This document shows positions 15,693-25,703 of a DNA stretch of 64,000 nt, piece after piece. The notes beneath the pieces are model-generated. The model saw only the letters and a program-made list of their open reading frames with translations. It did no database searches and was not told the DNA's origin. The DNA is taken from positions 1-64,000 of the forward strand of contig NZ_JAFFPR010000009.1 of NCBI RefSeq assembly GCF_016918735.1. Direction: 5' to 3'. Every line of letters begins with the position of its first letter. The stretch's first letter is position 1. Source of the DNA: Leptospira abararensis. GTDB lineage: Bacteria; Spirochaetota; Leptospiria; Leptospirales; Leptospiraceae. The translations under genes and the position numbers were made by a program.

Positions 15693-18203
15693 ATGCATTC
15701 GATTCCAAAACAAATTTCAGAATACATCCTCATGGGGCTAACCCAGGAACAAGTCAGAAAAAACCGTAAGCAGTATGGTGCCAACGAAATCAGCTCTTCC
15801 CAAAAAAAAGGAATCTTTCAGATGTTATTGGGAGTGGTCACGGAACCAATGATTTTGCTTCTCATTTCCATAAGCATCGTTTATTTACTTTTAGGCGATC
15901 GTGGAGAGGCGCTCTTGTTATTGTTCTCTGTTGTGGGGATCATAACGATCACATTTTACCAAGAGAAAAAAACAGAAACTGCAATCTCTGCTTTACGTTC
16001 CCTAGCCAGTCCCAGGACCAATGTCATTAGAGACCAGCAAATCATTCGTATTGAAGGCAAGGATGTAGTATTTGATGATTTACTGATTTTGAATGAAGGA
16101 GACAGAATCCCTGCGGACTGCGAACTCGTTTCTGATCGAATGTTTTCTTGTGATGAGTCACTGCTAACGGGAGAATCAGTGCCTGTAACCAAATCACAGT
16201 CAAATCCAGTATTTTGTGGTTCGTTAGTTGTTAGTGGAGAAGGGGTTTGTCGTGTTAAGGCAGTGGGAAACCTCACTGAGATTGGTAAAATTGGTCGTAA
16301 GATTGCAGATGAGGCTATTGGTAGAACTTTACTTGAGGTAGAGGTGGCTCGATTGGTTCGCAATTTATTTATCGTTGCCGCTTCCTTATGCGTGATTCTT
16401 GCTCTCTATTTCGGAATTGTCAAAAGCCAATGGTTACAAGGTCTACTCTCAGGCCTTACACTTGCCATTGGACTTATGCCAGAGGAACTTCCTTTAGTGA
16501 TGACCATATTCTTTGCATTAGGTGCATTTCGTTTGAGTACAAAAAATGTTTTGGTGAGACGTTCTTCTATTATTGAAACATTAGGTGCCGCGACTGTTCT
16601 TTGTTCTGATAAAACAGGTACGATCACTCAAAATAAAATGAAAATTGGTATTGTTGTAACGAAGTCGGAAACTGTTGCATTACAATCTGATTCTCATCTT
16701 TCTGAAGAAACCAAAAAAGTACTTCATATTGCTTATTGTGCCTCCAAACATCCTAGTTTTGATCCAATGGATATTGCGATCTCTGATTGTTTGACTTTAT
16801 ACCATGAAAGAGAAGAGTCCGCTTTACTATCGGTTCAAGATTTTCCTTTAACGCCAGACCACTTAACAATGGTTCGTGTTTTAAAGGAAGAAGATGGTTT
16901 TGTTAGTTACGCAAAGGGATCACCGGAAGCAATCTTTGATTTGTGTCAATTTGATTCTTCTGAACTGAAATTTTGGACAAATAAAACCGATGAATTTGCA
17001 AAACAAGGGTTTCGGGTGCTCGGTGTTGCAAAATCCAGTTCTCCTCTAAGTGAGATCCCCCAGGAAAGAAAACAAATTCATTATTCATTTTATGGCCTAT
17101 TGGCATTTTTAGATCCAATTCGAGAGATAGTTCCTTTAGCTGTCAAAACTGCTTACGATTCTGGGATTCGAGTGATTATGATCACCGGAGATTATCCAGA
17201 AACAGCAAAGAATATTGCTGATCAAATTGGATTAAAGCATTCTCACTTAGTATATACAGGGAAAGAATTTTCCAGTTTAAGCGAAGAGGAGATGCAGAGA
17301 GCAATTCGAGAATGTAATATTTTTTCAAGAGTTAGTCCTGAAGACAAATGGCGGATCGTTCGCATGTTAAAAGCGGATGGTGAGATTGTTGCCATGACTG
17401 GCGATGGTGTAAACGATGCCCCTGCATTACGTACAGCAAATATTGGTGTGGCAATGGGAGAAAGGGGGACCGATGTCGCTCGTGAGGCGGCCGATATAGT
17501 ATTGTTAGATGATTCATTTTCTTCCATATTAGAATCTGTTCGAATCGGTCGGCAAATTTTTGATAACTTAAAAAAAGCCTTGGGTTATCTTATCGGGGTT
17601 CACATTCCCATTGTAGGAATTACTTTTTTCCCCATTCTTTTCGATTGGCCAATCATTGTTTTGTCTGCAATCCATATTGTATTTATGGAAATGGTGATCG
17701 ATCCCACCTGTACCATTGTTTTTGAAAGGGAATCTGTTGAATCAGATTTAATGAAAAGAAAACCAAGGGAAACCTCCGAACCACTTTTGGATCGGGAATT
17801 GTTTATCAACTCATTGATACAAGGTGCATTTTCCTTAATATCCGTTGTATCCTCCTATTGGATCACCGAAATCTTTCTAAAAGGAACATCTTCATCAAAG
17901 GTAGTGAGCACGGCGAGCTTTGTTACATTAGTATTTTCTAATTTATTTTTAATCCTAGCCAACAGGTCACTCCATGAGTCCATGTGGAGTCGGATGCGAA
18001 TTGCAAATCCAATTATACCGTATGTCTTTGCTGGAACTATTGGTGTATTGGTTTTATCTATGTATTTACCCGGAATGAATGCAATGTTTCGATTTGTGCC
18101 TCTCAATTTTACTCAATTTTCCTCAGCGATCTTGGTTGCATTTGTGGGAGTTTTGTTCTATGATATGACAAAAGTTTTAGTTTCAAAATTACTTCGTGGC
18201 TGA
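15693..18203 (+). CDS. P-type cation-transporting ATPase (P2 type, calcium-pump-like)
   Basis: ATG at 15693 was chosen (836 residues, MHSIPKQISEYILMGLTQEQ). An upstream in-frame start would overlap the divergent gene and add an unrelated leader. The canonical order is present: cation-ATPase N domain (1-70), TM1-2, actuator LLTGESVPV (near 158), TM3-4 with PEELPLV, phosphorylation site CSDKTGTITQNK (Asp near 306), hinge MTGDGVNDAP (near 570) and six C-terminal helices. TM6 reads IHIVFMEMVIDPTCTIVFE, a variant of the calcium-pump NLVTDG motif. This PEELP/DPTC subgroup is bacterial and its ion is uncertain; Ca2+ or Mn2+ export is a reasonable guess. The pump is in the inner membrane. Confidence 0.85.
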   Translation: MHSIPKQISEYILMGLTQEQVRKNRKQYGANEISSSQKKGIFQMLLGVVTEPMILLLISISIVYLLLGDRGEALLLLFSVVGIITITFYQEKKTETAISALRSLASPRTNVIRDQQIIRIEGKDVVFDDLLILNEGDRIPADCELVSDRMFSCDESLLTGESVPVTKSQSNPVFCGSLVVSGEGVCRVKAVGNLTEIGKIGRKIADEAIGRTLLEVEVARLVRNLFIVAASLCVILALYFGIVKSQWLQGLLSGLTLAIGLMPEELPLVMTIFFALGAFRLSTKNVLVRRSSIIETLGAATVLCSDKTGTITQNKMKIGIVVTKSETVALQSDSHLSEETKKVLHIAYCASKHPSFDPMDIAISDCLTLYHEREESALLSVQDFPLTPDHLTMVRVLKEEDGFVSYAKGSPEAIFDLCQFDSSELKFWTNKTDEFAKQGFRVLGVAKSSSPLSEIPQERKQIHYSFYGLLAFLDPIREIVPLAVKTAYDSGIRVIMITGDYPETAKNIADQIGLKHSHLVYTGKEFSSLSEEEMQRAIRECNIFSRVSPEDKWRIVRMLKADGEIVAMTGDGVNDAPALRTANIGVAMGERGTDVAREAADIVLLDDSFSSILESVRIGRQIFDNLKKALGYLIGVHIPIVGITFFPILFDWPIIVLSAIHIVFMEMVIDPTCTIVFERESVESDLMKRKPRETSEPLLDRELFINSLIQGAFSLISVVSSYWITEIFLKGTSSSKVVSTASFVTLVFSNLFLILANRSLHESMWSRMRIANPIIPYVFAGTIGVLVLSMYLPGMNAMFRFVPLNFTQFSSAILVAFVGVLFYDMTKVLVSKLLRG

Positions 18204-18240
18204 CATGGACGGAGTCTGTTTCTAAACTTAGCAAAAGCTT

Positions 18241-19107
18241 ATGATAGAACTCTTCTTCCCTAAAAAGTATTCTGCCCTTTGTTTAAAATCTGCCTTTTTT
18301 GGTTTTTTTGCCCACACTGGATTTGTGCGTGGGCTACAAGAAATTGGTTTCAAACCATCCGTGGTTACAGGTTCTAGTTCGGGTGCTATGATCGGTGCCT
18401 TGTTTGCAACGGGTCGCGAGATGGTGGAATTTGAAGCTTTAGTTTTGGGATTACAAAAGAAAGATTTTTGGGAAGGAAATTCTCTGACTATGCTTGGTCG
18501 ATTGTTACGAAAGGGACTGAATGGTTACAGTGGGGTTTTGACAGGAAAGGCTACCCGTAAGATTTTGTATCCTTACCTTGGGAATAAAAAATTTTCTGAC
18601 CTGCCCATCAAACTAGGAATTGCTGTTTCTAATCTTTCCAAAAATAAACGCGAATTGATTACCGAAGGAAACGTTCTCGATGCGGTAATGGCTTCGATTG
18701 CCTTCCCCTTTTTATATGAAGTTCAAGAATTCCAAGGCCAAGAGTTTTTAGATGGCGGCATCGGAGATGGCGAACCAATCAAAGAACTGATTTTGGATCC
18801 AAGTATTGATCGAATAGTCATTCACCAGGTGAATAACCACAGGCCCGTAAGTCGAAATACCATGAAACGTGCATTAGATGCTTCCGTCCAAATTATTGAA
18901 TCGGAAACAGAGGACTTAAAATCTTTACTAGCAAAAGAAAAAGGAAAAAAACTAATCCGATTGGAAACAAACACTCCCTATTTATCTCCGAATGACTTTT
19001 CTAAAGGTAAGTTTGCACTTGCGGAAGGGAGAGGAACCGCCTACCGCAACAAGGCAGAGATTTTAGGTGATTTGGAATTACCTGTATTTAATTTTTTTAA
19101 TCAGTAA
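18241..19107 (+). CDS. Patatin-like phospholipase
   Basis: The 288-residue protein has the patatin Ser-Asp dyad. VTGSSSGAMIGALFATG contains the GxSxG nucleophile elbow (Ser near 46), and FLDGGIGDGEP contains the catalytic Asp of DGG (near 172). The usual glycine-rich oxyanion loop before it is reduced to FFGFFAHTGFVRGLQEIG. The family hydrolyses acyl chains of phospholipids or lipids. No signal peptide is evident, so the protein is probably cytoplasmic or membrane-associated. The gene follows the ATPase by 37 nt and precedes the hybrid kinase by 8 nt. Confidence 0.8.
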   Translation: MIELFFPKKYSALCLKSAFFGFFAHTGFVRGLQEIGFKPSVVTGSSSGAMIGALFATGREMVEFEALVLGLQKKDFWEGNSLTMLGRLLRKGLNGYSGVLTGKATRKILYPYLGNKKFSDLPIKLGIAVSNLSKNKRELITEGNVLDAVMASIAFPFLYEVQEFQGQEFLDGGIGDGEPIKELILDPSIDRIVIHQVNNHRPVSRNTMKRALDASVQIIESETEDLKSLLAKEKGKKLIRLETNTPYLSPNDFSKGKFALAEGRGTAYRNKAEILGDLELPVFNFFNQ

Positions 19108-19115
19108 CTAAGCCA

Positions 19116-21041
19116 ATGGACATTCAAAAGAAACTCAATGTTTTGATTGTTGAAGATTCTCTTGCTTCTTATAAGGCTATAGTATCTGTACTTCAAAATT
19201 TTGGGTTTTCTATTTTTGCAGAAAGAGCCGAATGGAAATCTGAATTTGAGCAAAGAATCAAAGACGAAACTTGGGACATTGTTATTTCTGATTTTTACCT
19301 TCCCGATTTTGATGGTCGATATGTAATCACTAGAGTCAAAGAAATCTATCCCGATTTGCCAGTGATTTTAATCACAGAATTTCTTCCAGAAGAAGCCGCT
19401 TCTGAATTTCTTAAGTTAGGTGCGGCAGAATTTTTGCCTAAGTCATCTATTATTAAATTACCGTTTGTTGTGAATCGAGAGTTAGAAGCTTACCGATTGA
19501 AAGTTTCTCAAAAAAAAGCTTGGGATATGTTGGTTCACGGGGAAGAACTTTTGACCCGTTCGCAAAAAATTTCTCACCTCGGTCATTTCGAAGTTATTTT
19601 TCCCGAAAACAATACCTTATGGTCTTTGGAATTATATCGAATTTTAGGTTTTGACTTCGGAGAAATTCCCCTCATGGATAAGGTGTGGTCACTTTTAGAG
19701 GAAGCAGAACATGATCATATAAAGGTCGTATGGGAGGATCTTCTAAAAGATAATCATTCCAAAGAAATGATTGTTACTTTGAATACTAAGGTTGGAAGAA
19801 AAAAAGTTAATCTTTGGTTGGAGGCAGAGAGGTTCGAAGATTCGAGGTTTCGCATATTTGGAACCATTCATGATATATCCGATCTTTCTGAACTAGAACA
19901 TTCAATAGAACTCAACGAACAGTTGTTTAAAGGCATTTTTAATAATTCATCACAAGCAATTTTTCTTTTGGACCTACAGGGTCACGTGATTCGTATGAAT
20001 CGTAATGCTGTATTGTCTTTTGAACGAGATGAAACGGATGTTCAAGGTTTGGAATTAATTCGTTCAATTTTTTCAAATTCTGATCAAGAATCGATAAAAA
20101 AATTAACCTATGGAATGAAACTTGCGTTGAAAAACCAAAGTTTCGAAGTTTTTGTGAGTTATAGTTTGTCCGACGGAAGAGAAAAATACTTTGATTGTGA
20201 CTTTTATTCGCTTACAGATCCTTCTGGGAAAATTTTATATATCGTACTCGAGGCAAAGGATATTACTGAAAAAATTGTATTGGAAAGAGCATACGCGCAG
20301 TCGCAAAAATTGGAAGCACTTGGAACATTTGCCGGTGGGATTGCCCATGACTTTAACAATCTTCTCACACCTATGTTGGCTTATGTTTCTTATTTGAATG
20401 CGGAATGGTCTAGGAACGAAACAAACGAAGCGATCCAAAAGTCTTTACCTGCCATTGAAGGAATTTCAAAATCTTTAGATAGAGCTAAAAATTTAATCCA
20501 ACAGATCTTAACCTATTCTAAAATTGATAATTCTATATCCAAACAACTAGACCTTCGAGAACATCTTTTACAAGTTTTAAAAGAAGTGAGGGTAGTATCC
20601 TCCAATCAAATCGTATTGTTTACTGATTTAGGCAACGAACCTGCTTATGTGAATGCAGATCCAATTCAGATTTTTCAAATTCTTTCCAATCTATATGAAA
20701 ATGCTGTCTTTGCGTTGCAAGAAACTCCGAATCCAAAAATTACAATTTCTCTATCAAGAGTTTTATATGAAAAGTCTGAGTTACTACATGTGGGTTTTAT
20801 GAAGAACACGGAGTATTGGAAATTGGGTTTTACTGATAATGGTTCTGGAATATCTCCCGATATTGTCGAAAAAATCTTCGATCCTTTTTTTACCACTAAA
20901 GGTGGCAAAGGAACGGGACTTGGACTTCCCATCATATATGGAATTATGGTAAAGATGGGTGGGACAATTCTTGTGAATTCAAGTCTTGACAAAGGAACTG
21001 TGTTCGATTTATATTTTCCCGCTTGGAGGACGATGCTTTAA
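19116..21041 (+). CDS. Hybrid sensor histidine kinase: receiver-PAS-PAS-HisKA-HATPase
   Basis: The soluble 641-residue protein has an N-terminal receiver domain (10-125) with VISDFYLPDFDG (phospho-Asp near 59) and a conserved Lys in FLPKSS. Two PAS folds follow (about 150-265 and 275-395), then HisKA with GGIAHDFNNLLTPMLAYVSY (His near 410). The HATPase has SNLYENAVFAL, DNGSGIS and KGTGLGLPIIYG. A receiver placed before the kinase suggests that input from another kinase controls this one. The stop is directly adjacent to the stop of the convergent gene at 21042. Confidence 0.85.
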   Translation: MDIQKKLNVLIVEDSLASYKAIVSVLQNFGFSIFAERAEWKSEFEQRIKDETWDIVISDFYLPDFDGRYVITRVKEIYPDLPVILITEFLPEEAASEFLKLGAAEFLPKSSIIKLPFVVNRELEAYRLKVSQKKAWDMLVHGEELLTRSQKISHLGHFEVIFPENNTLWSLELYRILGFDFGEIPLMDKVWSLLEEAEHDHIKVVWEDLLKDNHSKEMIVTLNTKVGRKKVNLWLEAERFEDSRFRIFGTIHDISDLSELEHSIELNEQLFKGIFNNSSQAIFLLDLQGHVIRMNRNAVLSFERDETDVQGLELIRSIFSNSDQESIKKLTYGMKLALKNQSFEVFVSYSLSDGREKYFDCDFYSLTDPSGKILYIVLEAKDITEKIVLERAYAQSQKLEALGTFAGGIAHDFNNLLTPMLAYVSYLNAEWSRNETNEAIQKSLPAIEGISKSLDRAKNLIQQILTYSKIDNSISKQLDLREHLLQVLKEVRVVSSNQIVLFTDLGNEPAYVNADPIQIFQILSNLYENAVFALQETPNPKITISLSRVLYEKSELLHVGFMKNTEYWKLGFTDNGSGISPDIVEKIFDPFFTTKGGKGTGLGLPIIYGIMVKMGGTILVNSSLDKGTVFDLYFPAWRTML

Positions 21042-23096
21042 TCAATTGACAATTTCTTTTTCTAAAGAAATTGCCAATATTGTAATGTCATCGTCAGAGC
21101 GTTTTGACTTTTGAAATTTTTCCACTTCGGTGATGACATGATCACAGATAGTCTGTGGATCATTCTTAGCCAAAGTTTGCAGTAAGTTAAAAAATCGTTC
21201 TTCACCAAATAACTCTCCAGTGGTTGCATTTCTTGCTTCAATCACACCATCAGTAAATAATACTAACGTTCCTGAATTGGGAAGGGGAAGTGTTTTCTCA
21301 ATCATCTGTGATTCAATGTACTCATTGATTGCTCTTCCATACGTAGTCAAATGTTCTAGATTCCCATTTCGGTCTAGGTAAATCATGGGATGGTGTCCGG
21401 CATTAGCAATCTTCATGATTTGGTTTTCGGGATGTAAATAGACAAAAAAAGCACTTAAAAAATGCCCCGAAAGGGAACTGAGTAAGGATAAACGAATTCG
21501 TTCCGCAGCATAAGCTGGTCGATCCAAGGAATCGTCCCAAATCTGTAAGGAAACTTTGGTCATGGATGCAATCATTGCTGCCGGAATTCCATGTCCAGAA
21601 ACATCACATAAAAACAAACCAATCTCATGATCTTTTACAATGATTTGCACAAAATCGCCGCCTATATCGGATGCTGGTGAATAACGAAATCCTAAAGCAT
21701 GGCCGTTGGCATGGGTTCGTTTTTTGGGCAAAAGACCGTTTTGTAGTTTTTGCGCAATTTTCAATTGTAAGTCAATTTCCTGTTTCTCTTCTGTTGCCTT
21801 TCTGTAATCAGATACTTTTAAAACTAAGGCCATAGATAAAAAGAAAACTTCTATGGCTGAACCTAATGGAAGCGAGTAAGAGGACAAATGAATTGGTCGA
21901 ATCAATCCTTGGACTGTTAGGGAGTTTAAGGCACCTCCGATAAGAATAGAGCCGAAAGCAAATAAGAAGAGAATTACTTCTAGTTTCTTTTTGCTTTTGA
22001 AAAAAGCCATCATAGAAATCGATAGCGCAAGGGTTATCGGAATAATAACAAGTGTTACGCCTAATTGAATAAAGTTTCTAAGTTCTAAGAAAAATATTGA
22101 AAATATTAAAGAAATAAATAAGAGAATAAATCCTTTTGTTAGTTTAGTTGCTTTTGGAAAATTTTTTTCGGTCTCTAGAAATTCGATGGTGAATAAGAGT
22201 CCAAATACGGAAGTCAAATAGATAGTGATTGGGAAAAGATAATTTTTCCATGTATGAGAATTCCCAAGCTCTATATACTGCATAAACCCAGTGGAAAAAG
22301 AATTGATTAAGAGAACTGTTGCTAAGTAAAAGAAATAAAAGAAAAATTTCCTGTAACGTAAGGTATGTGCTAAAAACAAACTAAACAGAAACATCATAAA
22401 TCCCGCACCAAAGTAGGCGGCAAAAAATATATCCTGTCGTTTGGAAAAAGCGATAAAACTTCTTGAGTTATAAATTGAGACAAAATTGAAGATTGGGTTG
22501 GCCGAACTTATCTTTACATAGATGGTTCTCGTTTCATCTGGTGATAGTGTGATCGGGAAAGCGGGAATATGAGAATAAATGGGTTTATTTTTTTGGAGAA
22601 CTTGTTCTCCCGACCATTGAGTCATCCAATTTCCTTTCACTTGCGCATGGAGTTCAAAAACATCTACCACTGGGCTTGAGAAGTGTAAAAAGAATGTATG
22701 GGGTAAGTCTCCATAGTGGATCAGTGTGATCCTTATCCACAAAGGATCTTTTAGGCGAGGAAAAGAAATCGTCGCTTTGGGATTGGGCCTCCAGATGGTG
22801 TCCTCTCGCAAAATCCGATCTAAGCTCGATTCTCTTTCGGGAACCACCACATATTCAAAATACTTTCCAATGTCCCGGTAGTTTTTGGATTCTTCTATGG
22901 ATAAGGGATAAGACTGAAGGGAAGAATTCAAAACTAAGCTACTTACCAGAAGAAAAAGACAAACAAAGAAATTTCTCCCAAGAAACGCTGTTTTCTTCTT
23001 TTCTCGATTCTTTTCCGAGTCTGCAGTCCTCCCTAGAGAAAAAGCAGGGGAAAAAGGGAAAAAAGAAAGCCAGTTTCGAAGCATTCGCACTATCAT
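21042..23096 (-). CDS. 7TMR-DISM membrane protein with SpoIIE/PP2C phosphatase domain
   Basis: The 684-residue protein has the same plan as the gene at 7631. An N-terminal membrane/signal segment (about 40-65) leads into a 7TMR-DISM extracellular beta-sandwich (about 70-205). Seven helices (about 215-420) and a short coil follow, then a PP2C/SpoIIE phosphatase (about 450-680). Metal motifs GGDFVQI, CDVSGHG, LFTDGVIEARN and DDITILA are intact. It probably links an external signal to a partner-switching or sigma-factor pathway. The N-terminus has an unusually long charged stretch (DSEKNREKKK) before the hydrophobic segment, so the true start could be the Met or GTG codons nearer that helix. Confidence 0.8.
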   Translation of the reverse strand: MIVRMLRNWLSFFPFSPAFSLGRTADSEKNREKKKTAFLGRNFFVCLFLLVSSLVLNSSLQSYPLSIEESKNYRDIGKYFEYVVVPERESSLDRILREDTIWRPNPKATISFPRLKDPLWIRITLIHYGDLPHTFFLHFSSPVVDVFELHAQVKGNWMTQWSGEQVLQKNKPIYSHIPAFPITLSPDETRTIYVKISSANPIFNFVSIYNSRSFIAFSKRQDIFFAAYFGAGFMMFLFSLFLAHTLRYRKFFFYFFYLATVLLINSFSTGFMQYIELGNSHTWKNYLFPITIYLTSVFGLLFTIEFLETEKNFPKATKLTKGFILLFISLIFSIFFLELRNFIQLGVTLVIIPITLALSISMMAFFKSKKKLEVILFLFAFGSILIGGALNSLTVQGLIRPIHLSSYSLPLGSAIEVFFLSMALVLKVSDYRKATEEKQEIDLQLKIAQKLQNGLLPKKRTHANGHALGFRYSPASDIGGDFVQIIVKDHEIGLFLCDVSGHGIPAAMIASMTKVSLQIWDDSLDRPAYAAERIRLSLLSSLSGHFLSAFFVYLHPENQIMKIANAGHHPMIYLDRNGNLEHLTTYGRAINEYIESQMIEKTLPLPNSGTLVLFTDGVIEARNATTGELFGEERFFNLLQTLAKNDPQTICDHVITEVEKFQKSKRSDDDITILAISLEKEIVN

Positions 23097-23158
23097 AGGA
23101 CGAGGATTGGAGAGAGAAAGTGATTTTCCTTAAAAAAACTTGTAAGAAGAACGAAGAA

Positions 23159-23185
23159 TTGGCAGTCTAACGATCAGAGTGCTAA
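23159..23185 (+). promoter_or_regulatory. CIRCE element (HrcA operator), left arm imperfect
   Basis: TTGGCAGTC, nine bases, then GAGTGCTAA. The right arm matches the CIRCE consensus (TTAGCACTC-N9-GAGTGCTAA) at 9 of 9 positions and the left arm at 7 of 9. It ends 15 nt before the ClpB-like start codon, so HrcA repression and heat induction are expected. Inference from consensus and position. Confidence 0.8.
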
Positions 23186-23200
23186 AATAGGGGAAAAGCT

Positions 23201-25588
23201 ATGAAACAGTATGATTCCAACGTCCAAGGAGCTTTGGACATTGCGCAAACGGAAGCGATGAGAAGACAAAATACAGAAATCACTCCTTACCATTTGGTCT
23301 GGGGGTTTATGACTCTGCCGACTTCAGTTTCGGGAAAAACATTAATTAAATATAAATCTACCGTGGATGAATTTTTAAAGAAGCATGCGCGGGCATCTGG
23401 AGAGATTCCTTTCGATTCGCTCAGAACTTCTCCAAAACTGGCCCAGTGGTTCACTATGGCATCGTCAAGGGCAGCAGAAAATGGACGGGAGGAATTGAAA
23501 GAAGCAGACTTCTTGAAGTTTTTACCACAAGTGTTACCAGAATTAAAAATCAATTATGAGGACTTACAAGTAAAGGAAACGGATGAAGAGGTTCCCAATT
23601 TTCTTGTGAATTTGAATGATTTGGCTCGCGAAGGAAAACTCGATCCTGTCATTGGGAGGAGTAAAGAAATCCGTTCTGTGATGGAAATTTTAGGCCGACG
23701 GTCAAAAAACAATCCTGTGTTAGTCGGTAGTGCGGGTGTTGGAAAAACAGCCATAGTGGAAGGCCTTGCCGAACAAATCGTTAAGGGACGTGTCCCCGAT
23801 GTATTAAAAGGAAAAACAATTTATTCTTTGGATATGGGTCAACTCATGGCAGGAACAAAATACCGTGGTGAGTTTGAAGAAAAGTTAACAGCTATGCTTC
23901 GTTATATCAAAGGCCAATCAGGAGAAGCAGTTCTTTTCATTGATGAAATCCATCAATTGGTAGGTGCAGGAAAAACAGACGGAGCCATGGATGCTGCCAA
24001 TCTTTTGAAGCCGGCTCTTGCTCGGGGAGAATTACATTGTATTGGAGCCACCACCCAAGATGAATTTCAAAAGTATATTTTAGGTGACCAAGCATTAGAA
24101 AGAAGATTCCGTGCGGTTCCCGTAAACGAACCAAGTAAGGAGGATGCGATTGAAATCCTTATGGGAATTCGTGATAAACATGAAATCCACCATGGGATAA
24201 AAATTTCCGATGAAGCCATCTATGCCTCGGTGCTTTTATCAGACCAGTACATCACTGATAAATTTTTACCAGATAAAGCTATTGACTTAGTCGATGAAGC
24301 GGCCTCTGCCTTAAAACTTTCTGCAGAAGCAATGCCTACAGAACTTGTGGAACTAGAGAGCGAAATTCGCTCTAAAAAAATCTATGCCCAAGTGGAAAAG
24401 AAAAACGAAGAGATCTTAAAGGAAATTGAGGGACTAGAAAAAAAATTCCAAAAAGGAAAGGAAGTTTGGGAAAAGGAAGTCAATTCTTTGAAACAAATTG
24501 CTTCGATTAAAAATAAAATGGATCGAGTGAAGTTTGATTTGGATGCAGCGCAACAAAGAGCCGATTATACAGAAGCATCAAGGTTAAAATATGCAGTTTT
24601 ACCTGAACTAGAAAAAGAATTAGGAAACTTTCAAAACAGTTGGATTTTAGAAAGAAATCATATAGCAGCTGTGATCGCTAGGCAAACAGGAATTCCTGCA
24701 GACAAGATTTTGAAAACAAAACAAGACAATCTCCTCCATTTGGAAGATGACCTCAATACAGTAGTTTATGGGCAAAAAGAATCCATTCGCGAGATTGCTG
24801 ATACGTTACTCACATCCTATGCAGGAATATCTTCTGAGTCTAGGCCCCTTGGATCTTTTTTACTAAAAGGACCGACTGGAGTGGGTAAAACAGAAACCGC
24901 CAAAGCGATTGCAAAATTTTTATTCGATCAAGAAACTAATTTGGTTCGTTTGGATCTCAGCGAGTATTCTGAAAAACATTCTGTTGCCAAATTGATTGGT
25001 GCGCCGGCGGGATACGTTGGTTATGAAGAAGGGGGAATCCTCACAGAAGCAATTCGAAGGAAACCATATTCAGTGGTTCTTTTTGATGAAGTGGAAAAGG
25101 CACATCCCGATTTTTCCGATATCCTACTCCAGATTCTGGACGAAGGTAGATTGACGGACAATAAAGGTAGAACGATTAACTTTAAAAATACGATCTTAAT
25201 CCTGACAACAAATTCTAAAAATATAGAAGCGGATTTCAAACCAGAGGTACTAGGAAGGTTAGATGCCATTTTGACCTATCATTCGTTAGATTCTTCCATT
25301 ATGGAAAAACTAATCGAAAAACAACTCAGGCAGTTGAATGAAAGGTTAAAAGTGAAAGGGATTGTGATTGAACTTTCGGAAAGTACGGAACACATTCTCA
25401 GAGAACAAGGATTTGATCCAAAATTTGGAGCAAGGCCTTTGGGCAGTGTTTTTAACCGAGTTGTCAACCGACCTTTGGCAAAAGAAATTTTATCGGGAAC
25501 CATCGGTGAAGGTAGGTTTCGAGCTGATTGGAACGGAGAACAATTACAATTTGCAGTCATTCCGGAAACAGTCGGATCAAAACGATAA
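23201..25588 (+). CDS. ClpB-like AAA+ disaggregase / Clp ATPase with two nucleotide-binding domains
   Basis: The 795-residue protein has a Clp N-domain (1-125), AAA+ domain 1 with [17 protein letters not shown] (Walker A near 176) and [17 protein letters not shown] coiled-coil middle domain (about 385-490) ends [16 protein letters not shown] as in ClpB. AAA+ domain 2 has [17 protein letters not shown] (near 556) and [13 protein letters not shown]. The D2 stretch between TTNS and [10 protein letters not shown] is only about 6 residues, so the IGF/IGL ClpP-docking loop of ClpA/ClpC is absent. A ClpP-independent unfoldase is therefore more likely. It is about 60 residues shorter than typical ClpB. 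GGGGAAAAGCT precedes the ATG, and a CIRCE element lies upstream. Confidence 0.8.
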   Translation: MKQYDSNVQGALDIAQTEAMRRQNTEITPYHLVWGFMTLPTSVSGKTLIKYKSTVDEFLKKHARASGEIPFDSLRTSPKLAQWFTMASSRAAENGREELKEADFLKFLPQVLPELKINYEDLQVKETDEEVPNFLVNLNDLAREGKLDPVIGRSKEIRSVMEILGRRSKNNPVLVGSAGVGKTAIVEGLAEQIVKGRVPDVLKGKTIYSLDMGQLMAGTKYRGEFEEKLTAMLRYIKGQSGEAVLFIDEIHQLVGAGKTDGAMDAANLLKPALARGELHCIGATTQDEFQKYILGDQALERRFRAVPVNEPSKEDAIEILMGIRDKHEIHHGIKISDEAIYASVLLSDQYITDKFLPDKAIDLVDEAASALKLSAEAMPTELVELESEIRSKKIYAQVEKKNEEILKEIEGLEKKFQKGKEVWEKEVNSLKQIASIKNKMDRVKFDLDAAQQRADYTEASRLKYAVLPELEKELGNFQNSWILERNHIAAVIARQTGIPADKILKTKQDNLLHLEDDLNTVVYGQKESIREIADTLLTSYAGISSESRPLGSFLLKGPTGVGKTETAKAIAKFLFDQETNLVRLDLSEYSEKHSVAKLIGAPAGYVGYEEGGILTEAIRRKPYSVVLFDEVEKAHPDFSDILLQILDEGRLTDNKGRTINFKNTILILTTNSKNIEADFKPEVLGRLDAILTYHSLDSSIMEKLIEKQLRQLNERLKVKGIVIELSESTEHILREQGFDPKFGARPLGSVFNRVVNRPLAKEILSGTIGEGRFRADWNGEQLQFAVIPETVGSKR

Positions 25589-25647
25589 GTTTTACTGATT
25601 TGGCGAAATTGTAGGATCAAGACAAAATTTTTTAGATTTTAACCAAG

Positions 25648-25684
25648 AGACACACGACTATAGTTCAACTATGGTTGTGTGTCT
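25648..25684 (+). other. Long stem-loop between the clpB-like and aldo/keto reductase genes
   Basis: An inverted repeat of up to 18 bp (AGACACACGACTATAGTT with its near-complement at 25667-25684, two G-T wobbles and almost no loop). It ends 19 nt before the aldo/keto reductase ATG. Only TTT follows, so it may be an incomplete terminator, an mRNA-stability element or a control hairpin over the next gene. Confidence 0.5.
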
Positions 25685-25703
25685 TTAGTCTAACGATTAC
25701 TTT

